The notes: generated by a model from the letters alone, not told the origin. Positions 53,920 to 62,434 are shown, counted from the first letter of the stretch. The stretch: DNA of 64,000 nucleotides from Paenibacillus alba (GCF_013204855.1 NZ_JABMKZ010000002.1:620001-684000), one strand, 5' to 3'. Translations and numbers: made by a program.

Positions 53920-54780
53920 TTACTCAATCTCAGCCCAAATTCGTTTTACATTTTCAAGCCCAACCAGCGTACCTGTTTTGCACTCTTCCATGCCTTCGAA
54001 CTCGATTGAGATATAACCATCATAGCCTGAGCGTTTAATTACGCGCAACACTTCTCGCATATCAATATCTCCATGGCCGACAATAGCACCGCGCAAATGA
54101 TTGCCTTGCGTCGTTTGGAAAAATCCTGAACCTGGGTGCTCATAGGAAGGTCTCAGATAAAAATCTTTCACATGGACCATAGAAGCGAACGGCAGATTTT
54201 TTTTCACCGCTGAAACCGAATCTTCATCCACGCACATGAAATTACCCACATCAAGAGTTGTCCGGAAATTCGGACGGTCTACAGCCTGAATCAACGTTTG
54301 AACCCGATCGCTATGCTGAACAAAATAGCCATGATTCTCAATGCTGGTTACGATATCGAAAGAAAGCGCATAATCCGCTATTTGCCGGCAAGCCTCTGCC
54401 ATACGTTCAAGCTGACGATTAAAGTTGCCAATGGACGTATCGTCTGTGCGCGCCACGTCATGACGCATCTTTTTCACGCCTAATCTGGCTGCGATATCAA
54501 CTTCAGCTTTGACTCGTTCAAGTTCCTTCTCATACGCTTCATCCGAATCTGTGAGGAAATTAGCGCCAATCGCATAATTGGAGATTTCAAGGCCGCGAGA
54601 CTCTGCTTTCAAACGAATTGCATCAGCTAACTCCAAATTCCCAGCCAGCTCAAAGCCTAACGGAACGATTTCTATATGCACAGCGCCTTGATCGGCGACC
54701 CAGTCAATAACCGCATTAATGTCCATTTCGCCAGACTTCAGCGCTTGGTATAAACTATACGTGCTCACTCCGAGTTTCAT
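53920..54780 (-). CDS. Sugar phosphate isomerase/epimerase, TIM-barrel (2)
   Basis: A 286-residue paralogue: MKLGVSTYSLYQALKSGEMD, metal-binding Glu in IVTSIENHGYFVQHSDRVQT, TLDVGNFMCVDED, SMVHVKDFYLRPS and GHGDIDMREVLRVIKRSGYD. AGGAG precedes the ATG. It lies 23 bp after the dehydrogenase gene and 57 bp before the other isomerase. The two isomerases are diverged, so they probably catalyse different steps of one route. Confidence 0.92.
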   Translation of the reverse strand: MKLGVSTYSLYQALKSGEMDINAVIDWVADQGAVHIEIVPLGFELAGNLELADAIRLKAESRGLEISNYAIGANFLTDSDEAYEKELERVKAEVDIAARLGVKKMRHDVARTDDTSIGNFNRQLERMAEACRQIADYALSFDIVTSIENHGYFVQHSDRVQTLIQAVDRPNFRTTLDVGNFMCVDEDSVSAVKKNLPFASMVHVKDFYLRPSYEHPGSGFFQTTQGNHLRGAIVGHGDIDMREVLRVIKRSGYDGYISIEFEGMEECKTGTLVGLENVKRIWAEIE

Positions 54781-54803
54781 GTTTGCATCTCCTGTTCGCC
54801 TTG

Positions 54804-55868
54804 TTATAGGTTGATTTCCTGACCTTTGGCTGCTGATTCATATATTGCGCAAAGCATTTTCATCATAGTAACCCCATCTTCAACTGGACTTATCGGTGTT
54901 TGGCCGGTTCGACAGCAGTCTAAGAAATGAGCGATTTCATTGCTAAATGCGCCATTGATGTTGATTGATTTATCATCTGTCTGTGGAGAAACATTCAAGA
55001 TGGTATCTTGCATTTCTGTCACGAAGACAAGCTCAGGTTCAACCTCGACGCCACCCTTGTCCCCATAAAGCTTGACTGCGATTTCGTCCTTTTTGGCATG
55101 CAGCGTAAAGCTGACATCCACGAGCAGTGACGCTCCATTTTCAAACCTGATCAGGGCATTGGCCATATCTTCAACGTTATTCAAAGCAACATCATAGTCA
55201 GCCGCTTTATAAAAGCTTAGATTGCGTACGTTGGAACGGTTGCCTAGTTTATTATAGGTGTTGCCGCTTACGGAAACAGGCTTCGGTCTGCCCATCAAGT
55301 ACCAGCATAAATCAATCACATGGACGCCAATATCAATTAAAGGTCCGCCACCGGAGCGCTCTTTATCTGCAAACCAGCCGCCTGGATTGCCCAAACGACG
55401 AAGACAGGACGCTTTCGCATAATATAATTCGCCAAACTGGCCGCCTTCAATAAATTGCTTAACAAGCTGAGCATTCGTATCATATCTGCGTACAAAACCA
55501 ACCTGTAGAATTTTCCCGGATTCGCGAACAGCCTCCTGGATTTGAAGCGCCTCTTCCACCGTCTTACACAACGGTTTCTCAACCAGCACGTGCTTGCCAG
55601 CTCGCAAGGCTGCGATACTGATCTCTGCATGCGAATTGTTCCACGTACATATGCTTACAGCGTCCACTTCAGGATTGGCTAACAATTCATGATAATCCGT
55701 ATAAATATGTTCAATGTTATAAGCAGCCGCTTTATCTTCGGCTCTTTGGCGATTAAGATCGCATACGGCAATCAAACGAGCATCAGCTTGCTTGCTGTAG
55801 GACTGAAGGTGCATGTCGGATATTGAACCTGCTCCGATAACACCAATATTCAACTTGTTTATGCTCAT
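54804..55868 (-). CDS. Gfo/Idh/MocA-family NAD(P)-dependent sugar dehydrogenase (3)
   Basis: A 354-residue oxidoreductase with IGVIGAGSISDMHLQSYSKQ, HVLVEKPLCKTVEEALQIQE (EKP present) and GGGPLIDIGVHVIDLCWYLM (catalytic DxxxH intact). First gene of the operon followed by two sugar isomerases. It resembles the gene at 21790 in overall blocks, but sequence identity looks modest. A role as 3-dehydrogenase of glycosides or inositols fits the partners (inference). Confidence 0.93.
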   Translation of the reverse strand: MSINKLNIGVIGAGSISDMHLQSYSKQADARLIAVCDLNRQRAEDKAAAYNIEHIYTDYHELLANPEVDAVSICTWNNSHAEISIAALRAGKHVLVEKPLCKTVEEALQIQEAVRESGKILQVGFVRRYDTNAQLVKQFIEGGQFGELYYAKASCLRRLGNPGGWFADKERSGGGPLIDIGVHVIDLCWYLMGRPKPVSVSGNTYNKLGNRSNVRNLSFYKAADYDVALNNVEDMANALIRFENGASLLVDVSFTLHAKKDEIAVKLYGDKGGVEVEPELVFVTEMQDTILNVSPQTDDKSININGAFSNEIAHFLDCCRTGQTPISPVEDGVTMMKMLCAIYESAAKGQEINL

Positions 55869-56048
55869 TGCAAATTTTAGCTCCCTTCATTGTCTTATAC
55901 AATCAGAATACCATGCTTTTACTGCTCGTAGAATGCATAAAATGAGCATTAATATGGATTATATGATCAAAATGGCACCCAGTGAAGCCTATGCTCCACA
56001 GGATGCCATTCATAGTCGGTACCTTTTAGCGAAAATCCTTACTGGGAG

Positions 56049-56173
56049 GGAACTAGGGTCCGCTATTTGACTCAAAATCCAACATTTGCAGCTGAAAGTG
56101 AACTCTGATCCGCTATTCCGCTTCAAAATGGTGGAATCCAGCCAACAGAGGCCATTTAGCGGATCGTAGTTCC
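56049..56173. repeat. Intergenic repeat family D, copy 1
   Basis: Motif GGAACTAGGGTCCGCTATTT at 56049-56068, a diverged direct copy (GAACTCTGATCCGCTATT) from 56100, and an inverted copy ATTTAGCGGATCGTAGTTCC at 56154-56173. Distances are 50 and 55 bp. The motif family recurs at 62217. Confidence 0.85.
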
Positions 56174-56202
56174 GTCTCACTCGCTAAAAGGCTGTTTTAC
56201 CG

Positions 56203-56233
56203 AAGAATAAGGGAACACAGTTCCCTTATTCTT
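56203..56233. terminator. 13-bp perfect hairpin behind the MFS gene
   Basis: AAGAATAAGGGAA-CACAG-TTCCCTTATTCTT, extended by ACCG/TGGT-like bases. It lies 34 nt after the MFS stop at 56267 but has no U-tract on the minus strand, so it is a terminator without the usual tail or an mRNA-end stabiliser. Confidence 0.55.
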
Positions 56234-56266
56234 TGGTTCTGTCAACTAGAAGCAGCTAAACTTATA

Positions 56267-57463
56267 TCAATGACTGCGTACCCTTTGTTCTTTCAGCATA
56301 AAGCCGATATTCACCAGACCGATAAACAAGAAGCAGCTCCAAGGAAGGAGCCGCCATCCAAGCAGATTAGCTAAATCATACAAATAGCCACCGCCTACGT
56401 TACCGATCATCGCACCTATCGACAATGCAAAGCTGTTAAAGCCAAAGTAGCTGGCAATACTTCCGCTCCCTGCGTAGTCGGACACCATTGTATTCATCAT
56501 TGGCTGCAGAAACACTTGTCCAATCATGAAAGCAATGACTCCGACATAGATACCGGCAAGAGATCCCGTCATGCCAATTGCAAATAATCCTCCTGCAAGC
56601 AGCAATGTGCCTAGGGACATCACCCCAAATGGCTGCAAATTGTTGTTGCCTAATTTGGCTAGCGGCACCTGCAGTAGAACCATCACGATAGCCCCGCAGC
56701 TGTAAATGAGCCCGATATTGGCACCACTCGCAATTTGACTAACACGGAAAGGAACCGCTATATATAACTGTGCAACTAGGGACCATGAAATCATGGTGAA
56801 TATCATAAACCTCCTGAAGGAGCGGTTATACATCACCTTTTTCATCTGCGGCCAGATGCCCGGCAGCTCCGCTCGAGGCTGGGCTTCCTTCAAATTCGGC
56901 AAAAAGAAAAGACTTAAGAAAAAAGAAAAGACAAAAATAAGCGTCGCTGTCATGCTCACATAGGTAAAGCGAAAGCTCATTAACAGAGCCCCCAGCATTG
57001 GACCAACTACGAAACCCATGTTGCTTAACATTTCACGGATCGCATAGATCGTAATACGGTTGGCAGAAGTAGAAAGCGCTGCGTAATAAGCATAACTGGC
57101 GGGCTGGAAAAGCGCCGCACCTAAGCCAGAGAAGAAGCAAGCCACGATTAATCCGGGAATGTGATCGACGAAGCCGAACATCCCGAAACCAAAAGTTCGG
57201 ATCAAGAGGCCGACAAGTATCGTGCGTTTGTACCCCAATCTGTCTGCCAACGTGCCGCATAATACCGAAAGTCCTTGCTGACTAAAGCTGCGTATTGCCG
57301 AAATGACGCCGACCATCATGACCGTCAGTAGTAAATCATACAATAAATACGAAGCTAACAGCGGAATCATCATATAAAATCCGACCGCCATGCTGAAGGT
57401 ATTCATAAACATGATCCAAAAAGGCAGTTTAATCGCTGTGAGTTTATTCCAGATTGCTCCCAT
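56267..57463 (-). CDS. MFS transporter, DHA/sugar-efflux type
   Basis: A 398-residue twelve-helix permease of the major facilitator superfamily. The loop 2-3 motif is recognisable (GTLADRLGYKRTILVG), and the middle loop is hydrophilic (LPNLKEAQPRAELPGIWPQM). Broad similarity to drug or sugar efflux members; substrate unknown. GAGGA precedes ATG 57463. It is monocistronic. Confidence 0.92.
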   Translation of the reverse strand: MGAIWNKLTAIKLPFWIMFMNTFSMAVGFYMMIPLLASYLLYDLLLTVMMVGVISAIRSFSQQGLSVLCGTLADRLGYKRTILVGLLIRTFGFGMFGFVDHIPGLIVACFFSGLGAALFQPASYAYYAALSTSANRITIYAIREMLSNMGFVVGPMLGALLMSFRFTYVSMTATLIFVFSFFLSLFFLPNLKEAQPRAELPGIWPQMKKVMYNRSFRRFMIFTMISWSLVAQLYIAVPFRVSQIASGANIGLIYSCGAIVMVLLQVPLAKLGNNNLQPFGVMSLGTLLLAGGLFAIGMTGSLAGIYVGVIAFMIGQVFLQPMMNTMVSDYAGSGSIASYFGFNSFALSIGAMIGNVGGGYLYDLANLLGWRLLPWSCFLFIGLVNIGFMLKEQRVRSH

Positions 57464-57583
57464 ACGGCATTCCTCGTTTCCATCTGCGATGTGGTAATTT
57501 CAACAAGATACCTGATTCGCAGCGGAATGCCTAGGGACATTCTTTGTATTCACTTGGGTATATTATTGCTGTCGCTTTTCCGT

Positions 57584-58552
57584 CTATGGAATGAGCAAAA
57601 TTTTGCCTGTGCTCATTCTGCTCTCCATCAGGCGATGTGCGCCAGCACCTTCGCTTAGCGGAATGCACATGAGATCTTCCATCTGTATGGTCCCTTGACG
57701 CAACGCTTGAAACAACTCTTGCGAACGCTCAATCCGGTTGGCTCGTGTTGTCACATGGTTCCACAAATCGCCGCCAGTCAGCGTTTTGGATGTGTCCATG
57801 AGCATTCTAGGGTCAACATGTGGCGGATCGCCGCCTGCCATGCCATAGAAAACAACCGTCCCTTTCGTTTTGACAGCAGCGAAGCTGTCCATTAATGTGG
57901 ACCCCACGGAATCGTAAACGACGTCAACGCCCTGGCGATTCTCCGTGCAAGCTACGACCGCCTGCACCCAGTCACTGTCGTAGCTGAACACTTCGCTTGC
58001 GCCTGCTTTGCGGGCAACTTCTTTTTTGGCTTCGGAAGACGTCAGACCGATGACCTTAGCTCCTTTGTTTTTACCCAGCTGTGTCAACAACTGTCCCACC
58101 CCGCCGGCTGCCGCATGAACGAGAATAACGTCGCCTAGCTGGACTTTGCAGCTGTCGTTAACTAAGTAATGCGCCGTCATTCCCTGAAGCAGGATGCCTG
58201 CCGCTTGCTCGAATGATATATCGAGCGGCAGGGGAATTGCCCGTTCCACCGGCATCGCCACCAATTCTGCGTTGGCAAAAGGAACATCAACGAAGGCAAT
58301 TCGATCCCCAACGCTGATATCGACGACATCAGGAGCAACTTGTTCAACAATCCCCGCGCCTTCGTAACCTAGTATGAAAGGCGGCTTCCCTGCCAGATGA
58401 TAGTTCCCTTTTCGCCGATAGACATCGGCAAAGTTCATGCCAATCGCTTTGGTTCTTACCACGATATGTCCTAACTTAAGGGTAGGATCAGGGATCTCGG
58501 CATAGCGTAAAACCTCTGGACTTCCAAATTGTTCAAAAATCAGTGCTTTCAT
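57584..58552 (-). CDS. Quinone oxidoreductase-like NADPH-dependent alcohol dehydrogenase family enzyme
   Basis: A 322-residue zinc-free MDR enzyme (QOR/zeta-crystallin type): MKALIFEQFGSPEVLRYAEI, FILGYEGAGIVEQVAPDVVD, the NADPH motif HAAAGGVGQLLTQLGKNKGA, and VDVVYDSVGSTLMDSFAAVK. It reduces quinones or enones with NADPH. GAGGTAG precedes the ATG. It stands alone between the MFS and SGNH genes. No structural-zinc cysteines are seen, in keeping with the family. Confidence 0.94.
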   Translation of the reverse strand: MKALIFEQFGSPEVLRYAEIPDPTLKLGHIVVRTKAIGMNFADVYRRKGNYHLAGKPPFILGYEGAGIVEQVAPDVVDISVGDRIAFVDVPFANAELVAMPVERAIPLPLDISFEQAAGILLQGMTAHYLVNDSCKVQLGDVILVHAAAGGVGQLLTQLGKNKGAKVIGLTSSEAKKEVARKAGASEVFSYDSDWVQAVVACTENRQGVDVVYDSVGSTLMDSFAAVKTKGTVVFYGMAGGDPPHVDPRMLMDTSKTLTGGDLWNHVTTRANRIERSQELFQALRQGTIQMEDLMCIPLSEGAGAHRLMESRMSTGKILLIP

Positions 58553-58609
58553 AGGCTACCTCCACAAGCTAATCTTGCTGAAATTGTATCATATCCCCAC
58601 TGGCAAACA

Positions 58610-58641
58610 AAAAGGCTTCCCGCATAAAGCGTGAAGCCTTT
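58610..58641 (-). terminator. Terminator of SGNH hydrolase gene
   Basis: AAAGGCTTC.CGC-TTTAT-GCG.GAAGCCTTTTT on the minus strand, just past the stop at 58655. Confidence 0.9.
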
Positions 58642-58654
58642 CCTGCAAAATCAC

Positions 58655-59287
58655 TTATTGTGCTGCTCCCACTGCTTGCAGCCAAGCTTTGGCAACCAAG
58701 GCATGGCCAGCCGGAGAAGGATGTACGCCATCTGGAGCCCAGAAAGAGCTGTCGGCACGTGTTGAGGCTTGAGCAAACAAGCCATCCAGACAGACTAGGC
58801 GTGCTCCGAATTCTCTTGCCAGCTCGCGAACAACCGTAATCTTCGGATCGAGGTCTTCTCTCCACAGCTTGCGATCTTCTGGGACTGGAAGAACAAACGG
58901 TTCGATCAACACGAGCTTTGCTCCTGTTTCTGCTGTTTGCGTCAGAATGTTGCGGTAACCCTTTTCATAAGCTTCGGTAGAAGTTGGATCATTCCGATCA
59001 TATCTTCTCCACGTATCATTAATACCAATGTAAATAGAAACCAAGTTAGGCTTCAGATCCAAGCAATCTTCCTGCCATCGCTGCTCTAGATCTACAACTC
59101 GGTTGCCCGAAATTCCTCTGTTCAGGAATTGCACCTGTTTCTCTGGGTAGCTCGCTGAGAATTGGGCCGCAGCCATCAGCGCATATCCTTTGCCTAAATC
59201 CTGCCCGTTGTCGCGAATACGCCCTGCGTCTGTGATGCTATCCCCTTGAAATAGAACAACATCGTCTTGCTGAATCCATGAAGACAT
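58655..59287 (-). CDS. SGNH/GDSL esterase or lipase-like hydrolase
   Basis: A 210-residue cytosolic SGNH hydrolase with all four blocks: GDS (FQGDSITDAGR, nucleophile Ser17), Gly in SGNRVVDLEQRW, Asn in YIGINDTWRRYD, and the DGVHPSPAGHAL catalytic Asp-His pair. Members deacetylate oligosaccharides such as acetyl-xylan or pectin fragments, which fits this glycan-rich window but is inference. GGGGGAA precedes the ATG. Confidence 0.94.
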   Translation of the reverse strand: MSSWIQQDDVVLFQGDSITDAGRIRDNGQDLGKGYALMAAAQFSASYPEKQVQFLNRGISGNRVVDLEQRWQEDCLDLKPNLVSIYIGINDTWRRYDRNDPTSTEAYEKGYRNILTQTAETGAKLVLIEPFVLPVPEDRKLWREDLDPKITVVRELAREFGARLVCLDGLFAQASTRADSSFWAPDGVHPSPAGHALVAKAWLQAVGAAQ

Positions 59288-59331
59288 TTAATTATTTCCC
59301 CCTTCAATACACTTTCGTTAGCATAGTCATG

Positions 59332-59367
59332 AAAAAACCAATCATCCGCTTCAGCTAGAAGATTGGT
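59332..59367 (-). terminator. Terminator of the small gene at 59369
   Basis: ACCAATC pairs with GATTGGT around a 17-nt loop and is followed by six T on the minus strand. It starts 2 nt after the TAG stop. Confidence 0.8.
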
Positions 59368-59368
59368 C

Positions 59369-59535
59369 CTAAGCAAATCGTTCACAAACGTTACGCCATT
59401 GCTTAAAATCGATCCGATAGAAATCCAACGGACCTAGTTTCGTGCTGCTTGTCTGCGGCTTGGAACCGAGTTTGATAAGCTTGGGCTGACCTGAAGGCTG
59501 TTGAAATAAAAAAAGTATAAACCTCCTTTTTCCAT
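59369..59535 (-). CDS. Small gene interrupted at a T7 run (about 45-55 residues)
   Basis: A consensus promoter is followed by ATG GAA AAA GGA GGT TTA TAC, then seven T. The protein-like frame ending at TAG 59369 (QPSGQPKLIKLGSKPQTSST, then KLGPLDFYRIDFKQWRNVCE, RFA) is in the -1 frame relative to that ATG. Its own frame has no ATG, GTG or TTG after AGGAGG (59522-59527). Either ribosomes slip back one base on T TTT TTT, translation starts at a non-standard codon, or the base count of the run is wrong in the assembly. Staying in the ATG frame gives only 33 residues. No family recognised. Confidence 0.5.
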
Positions 59536-59546
59536 AAGTTGCCTAG

Positions 59547-59575
59547 AGTATAGCATAGCTTATTAGGTCTATCAA
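59547..59575 (-). promoter_or_regulatory. Sigma-A promoter of the small gene at 59369
   Basis: TTGATA, a 17-bp spacer and TATACT on the minus strand. The expected start of transcription is only a few bases before ATG 59535. Confidence 0.75.
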
Positions 59576-59723
59576 CTAAGATTTTCGCTAGAAATTAAGA
59601 TCCAAATCTGACAAGAAATTGCTTAAGCTGATTGATTTCGACTTCATATAAGTGCTTAGCACACCTGCTTTGGGAAATAATACAAATAGCATACCCCAGT
59701 AAGCTACGGGGGTAAATATACAT

Positions 59724-59760
59724 AAAAAAATCTTCCTCATCGGCATGATGGGAAGATTTT
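59724..59760 (-). terminator. Terminator of the Spo0E-like gene
   Basis: AAAATCTTCC pairs with GGAAGATTTT, followed by a run of seven T on the minus strand, 13 nt after the stop at 59773. Confidence 0.88.
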
Positions 59761-59772
59761 CAGAACAGCGGA

Positions 59773-59925
59773 TTAAGCTGATTTATAATAAGTGTTCAAT
59801 AGCTCGTCCAATTCGACTGAAAGTTTTAGCACAAAATCGGAAAGCAGGTCATGATGACGACTGGCAAGATTAAGCTCAAATCTTTTGGCTTCGATCTTTT
59901 TTTCCAATTCTACTAACTGACCCAC
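59773..59925 (-). CDS. Spo0E-family aspartyl-phosphate phosphatase
   Basis: A 50-residue helical-hairpin protein: MGQLVELEKKIEAKRFELNL, then KLSVELDELLNTYYKSA. The SxELD motif at residues 36-40 (SVELD) is the hallmark of Spo0E-like phosphatases, which remove phosphate from Spo0A and delay sporulation. The start is GTG 59925, 7 nt after GGGAGGG. An ATG one base earlier (59926) runs into a stop after four codons. It has its own terminator. Family membership is inferred from the motif, size and helical pattern. Confidence 0.82.
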   Translation of the reverse strand: MGQLVELEKKIEAKRFELNLASRHHDLLSDFVLKLSVELDELLNTYYKSA

Positions 59926-60070
59926 ATTTCATCCCTCCCATTTGAGATTTTCCAATTTGTACAAGTACTTGGCTTCTTATTCCTAATCTTACACCTATTA
60001 TATTAAAAAACTATTAGCTAATTATTTAGACTTTTCACTACTCGGATGAAATCCATCTATCATTATATAA

Positions 60071-60098
60071 TAAAAAGGAGCCGCTTGGGCTCCATTTT
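60071..60098. terminator. Terminator of ktrB-GNAT operon
   Basis: GGAGCC-CAAGC-GGCTCC with TTTTTATT following on the minus strand. T-rich on the plus side as well. Confidence 0.8.
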
Positions 60099-60150
60099 TT
60101 ATTTTTTTTATGAGAATTTTTTTAACCGACGTATCTGCTGCACATTTGAG

Positions 60151-60603
60151 CTACAAATCTTGTGCTAATCGTATCATATCTCGGCAAGCAATGCCATTTT
60201 CGACGATGTCTTCGGCATAATGCCTGATAAAAAAGTCGCGATCCACACTCACAATCCGGAACCCGCATTTCTGGTAAAGCGCGAGCTGCCCGATGCTTGA
60301 ATTCCCAGTCCCGACTTCCATCGTTGAGAATCCGAGCGCTTTGGCTTGTTCGATCGCGTGCAGAATCAGCTGCTTCCCGATTCCCTTGCCCTGCTGATCC
60401 TCAGCGACTGCAATATTAACTAATTCAATCGTCTCAGGTCTGGTTGGTAAAATAACATAAGCGGCAGCTAGATGACCGTTCATTTCTGCCAAGTAACACT
60501 CCCCGCGCTGCAAATATCCAAGTACGATAGACGCAGAAGGGTCCGCTAACAAAAGCAAGTCCATGGGCGGTTCTTCACCCAGCTTCAACTTTCGAATTTC
60601 CAT
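60151..60603 (-). CDS. GNAT-family N-acetyltransferase
   Basis: A 150-residue acetyl-CoA-dependent acetyltransferase. The acetyl-CoA pyrophosphate loop is VAEDQQGKGIGKQLILHAIE (Q/RxxGxG/A), preceded by the beta-strand LAAAYVILPTRPETIELVNI, and it ends with GQLALYQKCGFRIVSVDRDF. The acceptor is unknown. It lies 13 bp behind the TrkH/KtrB gene and shares its mRNA. Confidence 0.93.
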   Translation of the reverse strand: MEIRKLKLGEEPPMDLLLLADPSASIVLGYLQRGECYLAEMNGHLAAAYVILPTRPETIELVNIAVAEDQQGKGIGKQLILHAIEQAKALGFSTMEVGTGNSSIGQLALYQKCGFRIVSVDRDFFIRHYAEDIVENGIACRDMIRLAQDL

Positions 60604-60616
60604 TTTCTACTCCATT

Positions 60617-61972
60617 CTAACCAATTGTAATCTTCCCCTCCGGGTAACGGAAGTTCATCTTTTCAGGCACTGGTGTTAAGGTATAAGCCAAGGATACGGG
60701 ACCAAGGCGCCCGACAAACATCAGGATGATAATAAATACTTTGCCGAATTGCGTCAACTGCGAAGTCAAACCAAGCGACATGCCTGCCGTTGCGTAAGCC
60801 GATGTGACTTCAAATAAAATCCCTAAGAAAGAAAAACTTTCTGTGGTAGAGAGAATCATCGTTGATAGAACAATCAGGATAAAAGAGAGCAAAGCGAAGG
60901 TGATCGCCTTATAGATCCGATCCTTCGAAATGCGGCGGCGGAACAAGACGATTTCTTCCTTGCCTCGCACCATGGCCAGCAGCGCCCCGAGAAGAATCAC
61001 GAAGGTCGTCACTTTAATCCCACCGCCTGATGAGCCAGGTGCTGCCCCGATGAACATCATGATCACGATAAAAAACTGCGTCGCCTGCCGCATGGAAGAA
61101 ATATCCAAGGTGTTCACACCTGCTGAGCGGGATGAGACTGACTGCAGCATGGCGCTAAGCAGCTTGCCTATTGGCGATAGCGGCTGCAGGGTTTGCGTAT
61201 TCGTGAACTCAAATACTAAGATAACGATCGTCCCGATCACAACAAGCGCCGCCGATGCCGTCAGCACAACCTTGCTATGCAGTGTAAGCTTTTTATTTTG
61301 GGGATATGTGAGCAAGTCGGAGATGACGATAAACCCAATACCGCCGAGAATGATAAGCAGCATGGAGACGATGTTAACGTACGGATCCTCGACGTAATGA
61401 ATGAGGCTGCTCGGTCGGTTCGGCAGTGCGCCAAAAAGATCGAAACCTGCATTGTTGAAGATGGAAATGCTATGAAAAACGCCGAAGTATAAAGCTTGAC
61501 CTATCGGCATTTCGAACGACCAGCGCAATGCAAGCAGTAATGCCCCTGCAAGTTCAATATACAGTGCGTAAACTAGCACTTTGCGGACAAGACGAACAAC
61601 ACCTTCCGTAGAATCATGATTCATAGCTTCTTGCAGAACAAGCCGTTCCTGAAAGGAAATACGACGACGCAGCACAAGTGCAATCAACGTAGACATCGTC
61701 ATGAATCCCAACCCACCAATTTGCACGAGCAAAATCAGGACAATCTCCCCGAAAGTGGACAAATGGGCACCTGTATTTATCATCGACAATCCCGTCACAC
61801 AAGTTGCGGAAGTCGCCATAAACAGCGCATCAATAAAGGACAATCGGCCTTCTCCCGTATACGAAATCGGCAGCCAAAGCAGTTCCGCCCCCACGAAGAT
61901 CATAAATAAGAATCCTAAGGTCATTACCTGAGGGGGACTTAAGCGAAATTTTTTCTTTTTATAAATAGACAT
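60617..61972 (-). CDS. ktrB: TrkH/KtrB-family potassium channel subunit
   Basis: A 451-residue membrane protein with the four M1-P-M2 repeats of the Trk/Ktr/HKT superfamily. Pore-loop filters are visible: TCVTGLSMINTG, NNAGFDLFG, RSAGVNTLD and AYATAGMSLGLT, with conserved glycines for potassium coordination. It needs a cytosolic KtrA/KtrC RCK subunit, which is not adjacent. GGAG lies 8 nt before ATG 61972, and a consensus promoter is directly upstream. Confidence 0.94.
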   Translation of the reverse strand: MSIYKKKKFRLSPPQVMTLGFLFMIFVGAELLWLPISYTGEGRLSFIDALFMATSATCVTGLSMINTGAHLSTFGEIVLILLVQIGGLGFMTMSTLIALVLRRRISFQERLVLQEAMNHDSTEGVVRLVRKVLVYALYIELAGALLLALRWSFEMPIGQALYFGVFHSISIFNNAGFDLFGALPNRPSSLIHYVEDPYVNIVSMLLIILGGIGFIVISDLLTYPQNKKLTLHSKVVLTASAALVVIGTIVILVFEFTNTQTLQPLSPIGKLLSAMLQSVSSRSAGVNTLDISSMRQATQFFIVIMMFIGAAPGSSGGGIKVTTFVILLGALLAMVRGKEEIVLFRRRISKDRIYKAITFALLSFILIVLSTMILSTTESFSFLGILFEVTSAYATAGMSLGLTSQLTQFGKVFIIILMFVGRLGPVSLAYTLTPVPEKMNFRYPEGKITIG

Positions 61973-62007
61973 GTTGATAACTCCGAGCTCTTATGATATT
62001 TGCGACT

Positions 62008-62036
62008 ATTGTATAATCTAGCAAACATAATGTAAA
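62008..62036 (-). promoter_or_regulatory. Sigma-A promoter of ktrB
   Basis: TTTACA, a 17-bp spacer and TACAAT on the minus strand, 36 nt upstream of the start codon. Confidence 0.75.
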
Positions 62037-62216
62037 GACTTAGAGAGATCCAGAGCACCAGCGGGAATGGAACTGGTTGGGTATACCAGCGTTTACTTTC
62101 CGCAGAATGAGTTAATTGTAAGGGCATACATATGGCGAACCTACTGAACTAAGCTGGTTTTCCGAACAGGGAATTGCGGTTTTTTATGAGGTAGAAGCTA
62201 AATGAAACCGAGGGAG

Positions 62217-62434
62217 GGAACTAGGATACGCTATTTCATTAATATCGGAGTAAATTTACCGGCAAGCGGAACTACAGTACACTATTTCGTCAGTTTTCCC
62301 TCCAAATCATGCTATTTTGTTCAAATAGCGTATCCTAGTTCCTTTTCATGCTTGTTCAGCTCATTTTCCCGGAAATAGCGTACTTCAGTTCCTTTTCAAA
62401 CTAGTTAACTCCTCTTTACAGGTACTCCGGTTCC
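62217..62434. repeat. Intergenic repeat family D, copy 2
   Basis: GGAACTAGGATACGCTATTT (62217-62236) and GGAACTACAGTACACTATTT (62268-62287) on the plus strand. Then come inverted copies AAATAGCGTATCCTAGTTCC (62323-62342), AAATAGCGTACTTCAGTTCC (62373-62392) and a remnant ending GTTCC at 62434. The first and third motifs are perfect 20-bp complements. Distances are 51, 55 and 50 bp, then about 42. Confidence 0.92.

Larger units (their letters stand above)
55869..56266. other. 400-bp gap upstream of the dehydrogenase/isomerase operon
   Basis: Holds repeat family D copy 1 (56049-56173) and a 13-bp perfect hairpin (56203-56233). No gene is supported. Confidence 0.6.
59288..60150. other. 860-bp stretch with only small genes
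   Basis: Contains a small transcription unit (promoter 59547-59575, frame 59369-59535, terminator 59332-59367), a Spo0E-like gene (59773-59925) with terminator 59724-59760, and the KtrB/GNAT operon terminator (60071-60098). Confidence 0.7.

Noticed and set aside
55813-56070. 85-residue plus-strand frame between the dehydrogenase and MFS genes
   Set aside because: No ribosome binding site, crosses the start of the dehydrogenase gene and runs into repeat family D.
57474-57531. GGCATTCC ... GGAATGCC inverted repeat upstream of the MFS gene
   Set aside because: An 8-bp arm with a loop of about 40 nt is likely to arise by chance.
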